Below, in pieces: positions 28,663-37,052 of a stretch of 48,937 nucleotides of DNA. Below the pieces are notes generated by a model that ran no database searches, was not told where the DNA came from, and saw only the letters and a program-made list of their open reading frames with translations. Position 1 is the first letter of the stretch. Every line of letters begins with the position of its first letter. The translations under genes and the position numbers were made by a program. The stretch is from contig JAKQGX010000033.1 in NCBI GenBank assembly GCA_029573235.1, positions 1 to 48,937 of the forward strand, written 5' to 3'. The DNA comes from Bacteroidota bacterium. GTDB lineage: Bacteria; Bacteroidota; Bacteroidia; Chitinophagales; Chitinophagaceae.

Positions 28663-29460
28663 TTAGAGGGAGTTTTTAAATTGTTGGTATTCTGTAACGT
28701 CTTTGGTATTATCAATCGTAGCGGTACAACCTAACGAGCTGGCTTCTGATTGTATGTTTTGCACACGATTGTCGGGGTTGGGATGCGTGCTTAAAAACTC
28801 TGGCGGATTGCTCCCACCTTGGTTGATGATTTTTTGAAAGAAGTTAGCAGCACCATCTGCATGATAGGGCGAAGGACACAAATACACAACCGAATATTTA
28901 TCAGCTTCTGTTTCATTAGCGCGGCTAAAACTCAAGGTTGTAAGCCCTGACAAGATTTGAGTAACATCGTTTTGATTTTTACCCAGTACAATATCCAACA
29001 TCATTTGCAAACCATATTGCTTGGTGAGTATCTCGGTGGAGTGGCGCTTATCGGCATGGGCTATCTCGTGTCCTAATACACCTGCCAACGACGATTTGCT
29101 ATCGAGGTACTTTATCAAACCCGTATAGACATATATGTAGCCTCCCGGTGTACAAAAGGCATTCAGCGTATTGTCGTCTTTGATGATATACATCTCCCAC
29201 AAAAAATCATCTTTATGCGTCACCTTTCCGGCAGCTAATATTTCATCGCGGATACCATAAAGGTAATTGTATGCAGCGGCGTACGTAGTCTTCGAAAGAA
29301 TGGGATATTCAGATGGCTTCGAATCGATTTCTTGCTTCACTTGCAAGCCCAATTGCTTATCATCTTCAATGGTAAATAGGTTGATTCCCTCGCCATCTTT
29401 AGAGCAGCCGGCTAAGCCGAACGTCAATCCTGTAGCGACATACAAAAGATATTTTTTCAT
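28663..29460 (-). CDS. M48 family metalloprotease, lipoprotein
   Basis: A 265-aa zinc protease. A lipobox LAGC puts the lipidated Cys at residue 19, so the protein is anchored in the envelope. The zinc site HEIAH is at 131-135 with the third ligand probably in NETEADKYS near 192-198; ending motif THPNPDNRVQNI. The family (BepA/LoiP-like) handles quality control of outer-membrane proteins. Probably cotranscribed with the SDR gene 5 nt downstream. Confidence 0.92.
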   Translation of the reverse strand: MKKYLLYVATGLTFGLAGCSKDGEGINLFTIEDDKQLGLQVKQEIDSKPSEYPILSKTTYAAAYNYLYGIRDEILAAGKVTHKDDFLWEMYIIKDDNTLNAFCTPGGYIYVYTGLIKYLDSKSSLAGVLGHEIAHADKRHSTEILTKQYGLQMMLDIVLGKNQNDVTQILSGLTTLSFSRANETEADKYSVVYLCPSPYHADGAANFFQKIINQGGSNPPEFLSTHPNPDNRVQNIQSEASSLGCTATIDNTKDVTEYQQFKNSL

Positions 29461-29518
29461 TAGAATATTTTTTTACAGACAATATTAGTTGATGGTTTGA
29501 AGTACAAAAGTAAATAAC

Positions 29519-30145
29519 TTATTTGCGGCACTCGATTGCTACGGCATGATTGAATCTTGATGGATCTTCTACAAACGTAAACATCTTATCTTCCGAATCG
29601 TTGTATGAACAAGGGCGAATGGACACAAATCCTGCGAGTCGTAATTCTTCCGCAAGGGAATGGGCATCCCACATCCATAAGTGATGTGCATTGCCAAAAA
29701 AAGAACTGATGAGTCCTTTCCATCCACGGGGGCGAACAGCATAACCCAATAAGGTTTCGTGCATAAATCCGATGCTGGCTTCTTTTTGCCCATTGTCTAA
29801 TTGACGAATATATTCTCGTGCTGCAAATTCTAAATCGGGAACGATGCAACGAAAGATGCCGCCGGGCTTCAATACCTTATATGAATTTCGTAAAGCCAGC
29901 CTGAAATCGTCCAATGCCAAATGCTCTAGTGTGTGCGAGCAGTACAATCCGTCGCAGGCACCATCAGCCACCGGCAATCCTTTCAAGATATCGCCATAAC
30001 GTACATTATCGGGAAAAATAGTATTCAAACGGCTTCTCAACAAACTGCCGATGACAGGTGTTTTTTGAATTCTCAGTGTGGGGGATACATCAAAGTTCAC
30101 CCATTCTTTGGGCGCCGAGAGCCCACACCCATATTGTACGTACAT
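29519..30145 (-). CDS. SAM-dependent methyltransferase, type 11-like
   Basis: A 208-aa protein that begins almost directly at motif I (MYVQYGCG), continues with WVNFDVSP, CDGLYCSHTLEHL near 66-78 and LKPGGIFRCIVPDLEFAAREY near 90-110. This short form with SHTLEH is common in polysaccharide and glycan clusters of Bacteroidetes. No sugar genes lie nearby. The 253-nt gap upstream to 30398 holds no gene I can see. Confidence 0.87.
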   Translation of the reverse strand: MYVQYGCGLSAPKEWVNFDVSPTLRIQKTPVIGSLLRSRLNTIFPDNVRYGDILKGLPVADGACDGLYCSHTLEHLALDDFRLALRNSYKVLKPGGIFRCIVPDLEFAAREYIRQLDNGQKEASIGFMHETLLGYAVRPRGWKGLISSFFGNAHHLWMWDAHSLAEELRLAGFVSIRPCSYNDSEDKMFTFVEDPSRFNHAVAIECRK

Positions 30146-30397
30146 AAAAATTGAAAAAATCTACTGGCGAAATAAAGCGACAAAAATAGACAAGATAACG
30201 AATATGAAAAGCAAGTCGGTAAATTGTTGTAGGAGAAATAGGAAATAATTAGAGGAAAGGAGAAAAAGTTCCTGTTCAATAATTCTTAGATCAGAAACAT
30301 CAACATAATGCATGAGCACTAACTAAGATATCATCTAAAGGGCGAGGCAATCAATTTACCGGCGGCATCCGCTCTATAAGCCACAACAAAACCCAAC

Positions 30398-31453
30398 TTA
30401 CGATTTTTTGTACACCTTTACCGAGCAAGTAAACGGTTCTATCTTTTCTATTTGCTGCTCTCGGCTTAGTTTTTTCAACTGCGTGGTTTTAGGGAGTTTT
30501 ATTTGAATAGGCAAGGTTTTGGTCAATTCATAAATGGCTGCAGAACTAATAGCGTAGGTAGAGAGGGTATTTTCATTATTGTTGGCAGAAACAATACCAA
30601 TGATGCTACCGGCTGCAGTAACTACTGGCGCACCACTATAACCCGGATTAGATGGTATGTTTAACAAATACTGCAATGAGTCTCCTTCATACCCATTCTT
30701 GGTACTGATATAACCTTCGTTGTAGATTACCTCATTATCCGGGAAACTGAGGGTGAAAACACCGGTGCCTATTTTGTTTTTTCCGGGGGCAAAGCTGTAG
30801 GGCAAATCGGTTTTAGAGAAGTTGAATTTCTTATCCTCTACCTTTAAAATGGCTACATCATTTCGTTTGTCGAATGCGATTAGATTGGCTTTATAAAAGC
30901 TACCGGAACGGCTTTGCATATATACCGAGTCGGCTCCTTCTACCACGTGGTAATTGGTAACAAAATATCCATTATTGGCGAGGGCAATACCACTGCCCGA
31001 GAAACTGGCAGACACTACCGGTGCTGATACCTTGCTGTCATTAACAGTGCTGATAAGGGCATTCTGCGAATTACGGATGCTCTCCATTTCTTTACGAAGC
31101 ATACGATACTGCGAAACCCGTTGTTTATCGCTGTGCTTGATCATCCAAAAGGTAGATAACGTAGTGATGATAGCGATGCTGGCAGCAACCGCAGCCGTGC
31201 GCCAATAATGGGTGGTCAAAGGTATAGTGCGTATCGTTGACTGTTTTCCGGATTGACCTTTGCGTATATCGGTCAATATGGTGCGAAATTGCTTGTGCTT
31301 GGCGCGGTTTTCTAAAGACTGTAGCAGGTGGATATGTTCTTGAAACTCGGCGGCAAAAGCGGGGTCAGATGCTATTCGTTTATGTAAGGCTTCCTGTTCG
31401 GCACTATTGAGGTTACCGGTATGGTATTTTTCTGCTGTTTCCCAAATATTCAT
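30398..31453 (-). CDS. Membrane protein joining an anti-sigma-like head to a trypsin-like (S1) protease
   Basis: A 351-aa single-pass protein. Residues 1-65 look like the helical head of Bacteroidetes anti-sigma proteins (YHTGNLNSAEQEALHKRIASDP...EFQEH). One membrane segment spans about 86-105. The rest (about 145-312) is a trypsin-like fold with H169 in TNYHVV, D199 in KRNDVAIL and S273 in NPGYSGAP, so the triad is intact; the oxyanion motif reads GYSG rather than GNSG. There is no PDZ domain. By topology the head is cytoplasmic and the protease periplasmic. The gene follows an ECF sigma factor gene by 24 nt. Family parallel: DegS/RseA control of sigma-E, with both functions here on one chain. 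The regulatory link is inference. Confidence 0.82.
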   Translation of the reverse strand: MNIWETAEKYHTGNLNSAEQEALHKRIASDPAFAAEFQEHIHLLQSLENRAKHKQFRTILTDIRKGQSGKQSTIRTIPLTTHYWRTAAVAASIAIITTLSTFWMIKHSDKQRVSQYRMLRKEMESIRNSQNALISTVNDSKVSAPVVSASFSGSGIALANNGYFVTNYHVVEGADSVYMQSRSGSFYKANLIAFDKRNDVAILKVEDKKFNFSKTDLPYSFAPGKNKIGTGVFTLSFPDNEVIYNEGYISTKNGYEGDSLQYLLNIPSNPGYSGAPVVTAAGSIIGIVSANNNENTLSTYAISSAAIYELTKTLPIQIKLPKTTQLKKLSREQQIEKIEPFTCSVKVYKKS

Positions 31454-31477
31454 AACACGATCGTTCTATTAATTGAA

Positions 31478-32029
31478 TCAAGCTTCGTAAAAGAGTTTGC
31501 GCAGCCGATTCAGGCATTTATATTTTTGTGTTTTGGCATTATCCGCATTGGTATATCCAAACTGCGCAGCAATGTCTTGCATGCTTTTGTTTTGCATATA
31601 GAATGCTCTTAATAACGTTCTGCACGGCTCTCCTATTTTATCTAATGCCTGGTCTAATTGTTCAAAATGCAGCTCCCGTTCTTCATGTCCTACAATATCG
31701 TCTTCGTATGCTTTCTCTTGTGTGAAATCATCGCCCAATACAGTGCGTTGCCCACGTTTCCATTTTTTGTACCAAAGATGTTTACTAACGGCAAATAAAT
31801 AGGTGCCTATTTTGCAACTAAGTCGGAAAGAAGCAGACTGGGATTTTTCAAACAAAATGACCATTGCCTCTTGAAAAATATCCTCTGCATCTACCGCATC
31901 CCCGCCATTTTGAACAATCCATGCAATGACTATTTTGCTGTGCTGACGGTAAATCAACTCGGTAGCCTGCCGGTTACTATTTGCTAATGCATCTAATAAC
32001 TGCTGTTCCGTTTGTATGGCTTGATACAC
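31478..32029 (-). CDS. ECF-type RNA polymerase sigma factor
   Basis: A 183-aa group 4 sigma factor with region 2 at about 22-90 (IYRQHSKIVIAWIVQNGGDAVDAEDIFQEAMVILFE, polymerase and -10 contact) and region 4 at about 125-180 with the helix-turn-helix KSMQDIAAQFGYTNADNAKTQKYKCLNRLRK. It starts with GTG at 32029. The next gene on the same strand encodes the anti-sigma-like/protease fusion. Known practice in the family is that sigma and its regulator share one operon; the regulon is unknown. Confidence 0.93.
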   Translation of the reverse strand: MYQAIQTEQQLLDALANSNRQATELIYRQHSKIVIAWIVQNGGDAVDAEDIFQEAMVILFEKSQSASFRLSCKIGTYLFAVSKHLWYKKWKRGQRTVLGDDFTQEKAYEDDIVGHEERELHFEQLDQALDKIGEPCRTLLRAFYMQNKSMQDIAAQFGYTNADNAKTQKYKCLNRLRKLFYEA

Positions 32030-32049
32030 TACTTAATACTAATTTCAAA

Positions 32050-32057
32050 CAAAAGTA
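32050..32057 (-). promoter_or_regulatory. -7 box (TACTTTTG) before the ECF sigma gene
   Basis: Minus-strand TACTTTTG ends 20 nt before the GTG start; it resembles the housekeeping box, so the operon may have basal expression by the main sigma factor. No -33 TTTG is seen. Confidence 0.35.
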
Positions 32058-32194
32058 ACCCGATATAGCAGTAAAAGAATACGATTAGGCGCTCGTTGCG
32101 CTATTTTTTCTTTCAGATTTAAAATATCAAATACGACACATCAAGAAAATATGTCAACGATGCGGAAAACACATTTTTTGAAGGCATTAAGCCA

Positions 32195-33199
32195 TTAGGT
32201 GATGCTTCTAAAAACGGTTTGTCGCAACAGTATTTCGATACTCAGAAACAATAGTGCTGCCGCTGCAAAGGGGAAAAACAATTCTGCATATCGCTTGTAG
32301 GAATTGATTTCTACTTTGCTTTTTTCGAGTTTATTAATATCGCCATAGATGGTGGCAAGCGATTTATTGTCTGTAGCTCGATAGTATTTACCTCCGGTTT
32401 CTTTTGAAATTTTTTGGAGCAATGCTTCGTCAATTTGCACTTCTTGCATTTGCATTTGCATTCCAAAAGGTGTAGGAACGGGATAAGGTGCCATTCCTTT
32501 GGTGCCCACCCCAATTGTATAGACCCGTATTTTATAAGCTTTCGCAATTTCCAAAGCCAGTTCGGGGCCTATTTTTCCCATATTGTTCACCCCGTCCGTC
32601 AACAAGATGATGACCTTGCTCTTGCCATTAGACTTTCGTATTCTGTCAACGGCAGTTGCCAACCCTTCACCAATAGCAGTACCATCTTCCAACATCCCGC
32701 TTTTGATGCCATCTATTTGCTGTTTGAGTATGTTATGGTCAATCGTGATGGGACAAAGTGTGAAGCTCTCACCGGAAAAAATAACTAAACCCATACGATC
32801 AGTGGGGCGCATTTCTACAAAATCGAGGGCTACTTTTTTAGCAGCTTCAATACGGTTGGGTTTCAAGTCTTCTGCCAACATACTACCCGACACATCAATG
32901 GACAAGACCATATCAATTCCATCACTATCCAACGTTTCGGACACGCTGCTGGACTGCGGACGAGCAAGAGCAATAATTAATGCTACTAAAGCCAACACGC
33001 GCAATACCGTAAGCATTGGACGAAAACGCACGCGCCATGTAGGAGCTAATAGCTTTACATGATTGGTCGTACTTAACCTCATGGATGGTGTATGTTGCTT
33101 TTTCAACTGCCACCAAATGAGTAAAGGGATAAGGAGTAACAACCCGAAGAAATACGGATGTGCAAAGCTGATATGTTTCCAGTCTAAAAAAGCGTCCAT
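32195..33199 (-). CDS. BatA-like VWA protein, membrane anchored
   Basis: A 334-aa protein with an N-terminal TM pair (about 12-28 and 57-80), a VWA domain with the MIDAS motif DVSGS near 99-103 and later Thr and Asp (EDGTA, LLTDGVNNMG), and a C-terminal TM segment (about 307-325). BatA-like proteins of Bacteroidetes and Leptospira operons act in envelope or stress functions that are poorly defined. It is the last gene of the DUF58-BatD-like-BatA set, 4 nt after the previous gene. Confidence 0.9.
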   Translation of the reverse strand: MDAFLDWKHISFAHPYFFGLLLLIPLLIWWQLKKQHTPSMRLSTTNHVKLLAPTWRVRFRPMLTVLRVLALVALIIALARPQSSSVSETLDSDGIDMVLSIDVSGSMLAEDLKPNRIEAAKKVALDFVEMRPTDRMGLVIFSGESFTLCPITIDHNILKQQIDGIKSGMLEDGTAIGEGLATAVDRIRKSNGKSKVIILLTDGVNNMGKIGPELALEIAKAYKIRVYTIGVGTKGMAPYPVPTPFGMQMQMQEVQIDEALLQKISKETGGKYYRATDNKSLATIYGDINKLEKSKVEINSYKRYAELFFPFAAAALLFLSIEILLRQTVFRSIT

Positions 33200-33203
33200 G
33201 ATA

Positions 33204-34148
33204 CTATTGGGCTGGTTGGTTGGTTTCTACAATTACAGGCTGGGTATGGGTTACAAAGTTGCGTGTGAGCTCCATGGTTTGCGTATGCTCAAAAGGCAAG
33301 GGTTGTGCTTTGGCAAACTTCGCCAGATCGGCAGTCGTAAGAATCTGAGCCAGTTCGTCGTAATGACGGTTCATTTCTTTGTGTTCATGTGTTTTAGAAA
33401 GCAATTCATCGGTGGTCAGCTCCAAAGCAGGAGTTTTAAAACGCTCTTCGATATAAGCACGCAAGATATCCGTGAGGCTAACATAGTATTGCTTCACATT
33501 ACCCGACTGCCAAAGTTTTTGATGATCCAATTCGTCCAACAAACGGAGGGTTCGCAGGTGCAACGGTTCTTGCGGTACTACTACTTCCGGTTGTGGTTTT
33601 TTCTTTCGCCATTTTAAGAATAAGTATAGCAACAAACCTATGAGAGCCAGACCCACCACAATGCCAACATACAGCATCGTATTGTCGGCTTTTACGAATA
33701 TGATATTTTTTATACCACGAAAAGGTTGGGTGGTATCTACCGGCACGGTGGTAACCGCAACTAAAAAGCTATCGGTTTGCACGGTATATGGGTCGCCGGC
33801 AGCAGGGATAACGGCAAACTGAAAAGCCGGTACTTTAAACAACCCACTATCAAAACCGGTAAGCAACAAGCGCTGTTTATAAACGGTGGCACCGCCTTGC
33901 TGCACCGTATCTATTTTTCCTTTCTCTACTATTTCAAGATGATTGAAGGTATCGGGAAACAAGGCCCATTGTAATTTTCCGGTGCCTTTATTTTGTACTT
34001 CAATAAACATGCGTATCTGGTCGCCGACAGTGATATCTACGGCATCCAATTTGGCATGTGCCGTTACTTCTTGCTGTGCAAAAGAGGGTGTGTAAACGCC
34101 CCAACAAACCAGCAGTATCATAAGTATCCGTGCCCAATTACTCTCCAT
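33204..34148 (-). CDS. BatD/DUF4381-like membrane protein of the Bat operon
   Basis: A 314-aa exported protein: signal peptide to about residue 24 (SFAQ), a beta-rich periplasmic half with an oxygen-tolerance (BatD) type start (VTAHAKLDAVDITVGDQIRMFIEVQN), one membrane segment near 157-176 and a basic cytoplasmic tail with helices (LRTLRLLDELDHQKLWQSGNVKQYYVSLTDILRAYIEERF) typical of DUF4381. It begins at the base after the DUF58 stop codon (TAGATG), so translation is coupled. Confidence 0.8.
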   Translation of the reverse strand: MESNWARILMILLVCWGVYTPSFAQQEVTAHAKLDAVDITVGDQIRMFIEVQNKGTGKLQWALFPDTFNHLEIVEKGKIDTVQQGGATVYKQRLLLTGFDSGLFKVPAFQFAVIPAAGDPYTVQTDSFLVAVTTVPVDTTQPFRGIKNIIFVKADNTMLYVGIVVGLALIGLLLYLFLKWRKKKPQPEVVVPQEPLHLRTLRLLDELDHQKLWQSGNVKQYYVSLTDILRAYIEERFKTPALELTTDELLSKTHEHKEMNRHYDELAQILTTADLAKFAKAQPLPFEHTQTMELTRNFVTHTQPVIVETNQPAQ

Positions 34149-35018
34149 CTATCTCGCTTTAAAAAATCCTTGTAATTTTTTTATATAGTCTTCATCTGTA
34201 CGCACCGACAAGGTTGCCGCATTGCACTTCCGAAAACTCTGTATGAAATATTGTTGTTGTTCGTCGAATATTTTTTGATACTGCAAGCGAACATTTTTAT
34301 CATCGGTATCTATCCAATTAATGCTGCCGTTTTCTGCATCAATGGTTTGCACCAATCCTACTTTCGGCAATTCTCTATCTCCCTTATCAAACACTTGCAC
34401 CCCTATTACATCGTGCTTACGAGCGGCATATTGCAGCGCCTTTTCATAGGGGCGGCTAATGAAATCACTTAAAACAAAGGCAATAGTTTTTTTCTTCACT
34501 ACGTTGTTTAAATACTCCAAGGCTACATGCACATTCGTATCATTACTACGGGAAGGCTCGTGTGTGATAAGCTCTCGAATGATGCGCAGGATATGGCTTT
34601 TCCCTTTCTTGGGCGGTATGTATTTTTCAATTTTGTCACTAAATAACAGCACCCCTACTTTGTCGTTGTTGGTAACGGCCGAAAAAGAAAGCACTGCACT
34701 CATCTCGGTTATCAATTCCCTCTTGGAACGTTGATGTGTACCAAACAAGGAACTGCTGCTGACATCTATCAACAACATTACGGTCAATTCTCTTTCTTCT
34801 TCAAACACCTTTACATAAGGATGCGAAAAACGTGCTGTGACATTCCAGTCAATGGCTTTTACATCATCACCGGGAGTGTATTCTCGCACTTCGCTAAAAG
34901 ACATGCCTCGCCCTTTAAAAGCAGAATGATACTCCCCTGCGAAAATATGATTGCTCAACCCTTTGGTCTTTATTTCTATTCGTCGAACCCGTTGCAGTAT
35001 TTCAGAAGTGGTCAGCAT
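34149..35018 (-). CDS. DUF58 domain protein
   Basis: A 289-aa cytoplasmic protein with the DUF58 signature SAFKGRGMSFSEVREYTPGDDVKAIDWNVTAR near 32-63, then a degenerate VWA-like fold (LLIDVSSSS near 81-89). DUF58 proteins usually lie beside a MoxR AAA+ ATPase; no MoxR gene is present upstream here, where the next gene is divergent. It heads the short operon with the BatD-like and BatA-like genes. Confidence 0.94.
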   Translation of the reverse strand: MLTTSEILQRVRRIEIKTKGLSNHIFAGEYHSAFKGRGMSFSEVREYTPGDDVKAIDWNVTARFSHPYVKVFEEERELTVMLLIDVSSSSLFGTHQRSKRELITEMSAVLSFSAVTNNDKVGVLLFSDKIEKYIPPKKGKSHILRIIRELITHEPSRSNDTNVHVALEYLNNVVKKKTIAFVLSDFISRPYEKALQYAARKHDVIGVQVFDKGDRELPKVGLVQTIDAENGSINWIDTDDKNVRLQYQKIFDEQQQYFIQSFRKCNAATLSVRTDEDYIKKLQGFFKAR

Positions 35019-35048
35019 ATGCTGTTGAAGATTGCCAATTTATAGCGA

Positions 35049-35056
35049 CAAATGTA
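35049..35056 (-). promoter_or_regulatory. -7 box (TACATTTG) of the Bat operon
   Basis: Minus-strand TACATTTG ends 30 nt before the DUF58 ATG. It shows that the operon begins at DUF58 rather than at a more distant MoxR gene. The -33 box is not clear. Confidence 0.45.
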
Positions 35057-35212
35057 AAACCAAAGCGTGCGTTATAAAATTTGCTTCTATTAAAATTTTC
35101 TGAAAATAGACACGATACCAATTTGGAAAGACGCCCACTGAAATAGTAAGACATCCGCTGTAAGGCACATGAAGTATTTACAATCTTGATGACGGAATCG
35201 GTGTTGATGTTT

Positions 35213-35220
35213 TACCTTTG
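35213..35220 (+). promoter_or_regulatory. -7 box (TACCTTTG) in the 337-bp gap before the lipoprotein gene
   Basis: TACCTTTG lies 135 bp before the ATG at 35356, implying a leader of about 130 nt. Within that leader ATGTGTG (35265-35271) and CACACAT (35282-35288) form a 7-bp inverted repeat. The gap 35019-35355 holds no coding region I can support. Confidence 0.35.
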
Positions 35221-35355
35221 TGGCTACCCTTGTAAAAAACATAGCACGATATTGCCACACCCGAATGTGTGTTCTATTGCACACACATCGTGTTTTGAAG
35301 GGTTTCATTAATAAGTCAAAACGCCTATTATTCATTTCAAAATAGTTAATCAAAC

Positions 35356-36198
35356 ATGAAACACACACACTCATTGCGTTGGATGCTGCTTGCTTTTTCG
35401 CCTATATTATGGATGGCCTGCGACTCCAACAGCACTTCCGGAGAAGGAACAACTTTTGATACGGCACATGCCGAAATGCCCACTCCTATTAGCCTCGCAG
35501 AGTTTCCTGCCTCCACGGAGTTTCCCAAAGCGCAACTCAATATGGGAAATGTAACGGCTACAAAAGTGGGAGATGACTCAATAAAATTGAGTTTTCAATT
35601 CAAGGTTGCTAATTATGAACTAAAATCCCAAACACCGGATGCCACCGGTATGCAATGCAACAATTCCAAAGATGGGCAGCACATACATTTTGTATTAGAC
35701 AATGCTCCTTACAAGGCTTTATACGAACCAAAAACTGAAGTAACATTGGCAAAAAATACAGAGCACTTGTTGGTTGCTTTCTTATCTCGTTCTTACCATC
35801 AAAGTTTGAAAAACAAAGAAGCAGCGCTTATGTATCGCTTCAAAATAGATGATGCCGGAAAACTATCCGTATTAGAAACACCTAAAACTCCTGTGCTCAC
35901 ATACAGCCGCCCCAAAGGAGATTATATCGGTAAAGACATCGACAATCTGTTGTTGGATTTTTATGTTTGGAATGCCAGTCTTGGCAATGATTATGCCGTA
36001 AAGGTGCACCTCACTGCAGACCTTGTTGACACCAGCTTTGTACTCAAAGAATGGAAATCTTATTTCTTAAAAAACATACCGGAAGGCGAGGCAACCATCA
36101 AGCTGACATTGGTAGATAAAAACGGTGAAAAAGTATCCGGCGATGCTACTGAAGTGAGTCGCACCATTCACTTAGCCAAAGAAGAACCGATGAAATAA
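35356..36198 (+). CDS. Putative envelope lipoprotein of unknown function
   Basis: A 280-aa protein. The lead MKHTHSLRWMLLAFSPILWMAC ends in a loose lipobox with Cys22 (Trp at -3 is unusual). The mature part is beta-rich; the stretch DGQHIHFVLDNAPY near 115-128 followed by VTLAKNTEHLLVAFLSRSYH suggests a small-ligand or copper-type beta-sandwich similar in wording to DUF4399, but I do not assign it. The gene is alone, with its own promoter box and a good terminator. Confidence 0.7.
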   Translation: MKHTHSLRWMLLAFSPILWMACDSNSTSGEGTTFDTAHAEMPTPISLAEFPASTEFPKAQLNMGNVTATKVGDDSIKLSFQFKVANYELKSQTPDATGMQCNNSKDGQHIHFVLDNAPYKALYEPKTEVTLAKNTEHLLVAFLSRSYHQSLKNKEAALMYRFKIDDAGKLSVLETPKTPVLTYSRPKGDYIGKDIDNLLLDFYVWNASLGNDYAVKVHLTADLVDTSFVLKEWKSYFLKNIPEGEATIKLTLVDKNGEKVSGDATEVSRTIHLAKEEPMK

Positions 36199-36215
36199 AT
36201 TCAATTATTCGTTAC

Positions 36216-36250
36216 AAAAAAGACTCCTGCCTCGTGTAGGAGTTCTTTTT
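36216..36250 (+). terminator. Terminator of the lipoprotein gene
   Basis: AAAAAGACTCCT pairs with AGGAGT-T-CTTTTT around GCCTCGTGT, with one bulged T, and ends in a T-run. It stands 18 bp after the stop codon. Confidence 0.75.
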
Positions 36251-36307
36251 GTATCCTTTACCTACCTTACTACGATTGAATAAATACCCCTATCATTGCG
36301 CAGAAAT

Positions 36308-36874
36308 ATGTACCTCCTCATTGATAACTACGACAGTTTCACATACATCTTGCAAGATTATTTTTTGCGAATGACTGACGATTGTGTGGTATATAAAAAT
36401 GATGACCTCAGCATTGAAAAAATCAACACACTAAACCCCGAGCGGATTATCCTTTCACCCGGTCCTTGCACACCGTTACAAGCCGGCATCTGTATGGATG
36501 TGATACATCATTTCCACCAAAGCATCCCTATATTGGGAGTATGTTTGGGGCATCAGGCTATCGGTATGTATTTTGGTGCTACTTTGTCTCATGCAGCGTA
36601 CCCTATGCATGGAAAGACCAGCTCTATTCAATACGAAGCGCATCCTATTTTTCACCAATTGTCCAATCCTTTTCTTGCCATGCGGTATCATTCTTTAGTG
36701 CTAACCCAACTGCCCGAATGCTTGCTGCCACTGGCTATTGCAACGGACGACCAAAGCATTATGGCGGTGGCGCATCAGCAATATCCTTGTGTGGGTATTC
36801 AGTTTCATCCGGAAAGTATCGGCACTCCTGATGGCTTTCAGCTATTGCAAAACTGGAAAAATATGACGTTCTGA
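36308..36874 (+). CDS. Glutamine amidotransferase of the anthranilate/aminodeoxychorismate synthase type (PabA/TrpG)
   Basis: Class I glutaminase that feeds ammonia to TrpE or PabB. The 188-aa protein (ATG at 36308) has LLIDNYDSFTY near 3-13, SPGPCTP at 50-56, the nucleophile C79 in GVCLGHQAIG and the His/Glu pair in QFHPESIGT near 168-172. It stands alone: no trpE, pabB, trpD or pabC is in the window, so folate or tryptophan use cannot be decided. Its length and motifs are complete. Confidence 0.9.
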   Translation: MYLLIDNYDSFTYILQDYFLRMTDDCVVYKNDDLSIEKINTLNPERIILSPGPCTPLQAGICMDVIHHFHQSIPILGVCLGHQAIGMYFGATLSHAAYPMHGKTSSIQYEAHPIFHQLSNPFLAMRYHSLVLTQLPECLLPLAIATDDQSIMAVAHQQYPCVGIQFHPESIGTPDGFQLLQNWKNMTF

Positions 36875-37052
36875 TAACCCCGCCAAACTATATAGGCGGT
36901 CAACAAACAGGTATTAATTTCATTATCAAAAACACTCATTTATAACTCCCATTTTCGATGTGAGGCAAGATAGTATTTGTCCACAATGCTGAAGGCAGCT
37001 TATTCGAGTGCTTATTTTTAAGTTTATTTGCAATTAAATTTTTTATTGACGA

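Noticed and set aside
30146-30397. Possible small RNA or gene in the 252-bp AT-rich gap
   Set aside because: No open frame with support, no hairpin plus T-run and no promoter with both boxes could be found.
32583-33617. Plus-strand frames antisense to the Bat genes
   Set aside because: They contradict the well-supported VWA and BatD-like genes and have no recognisable domain.
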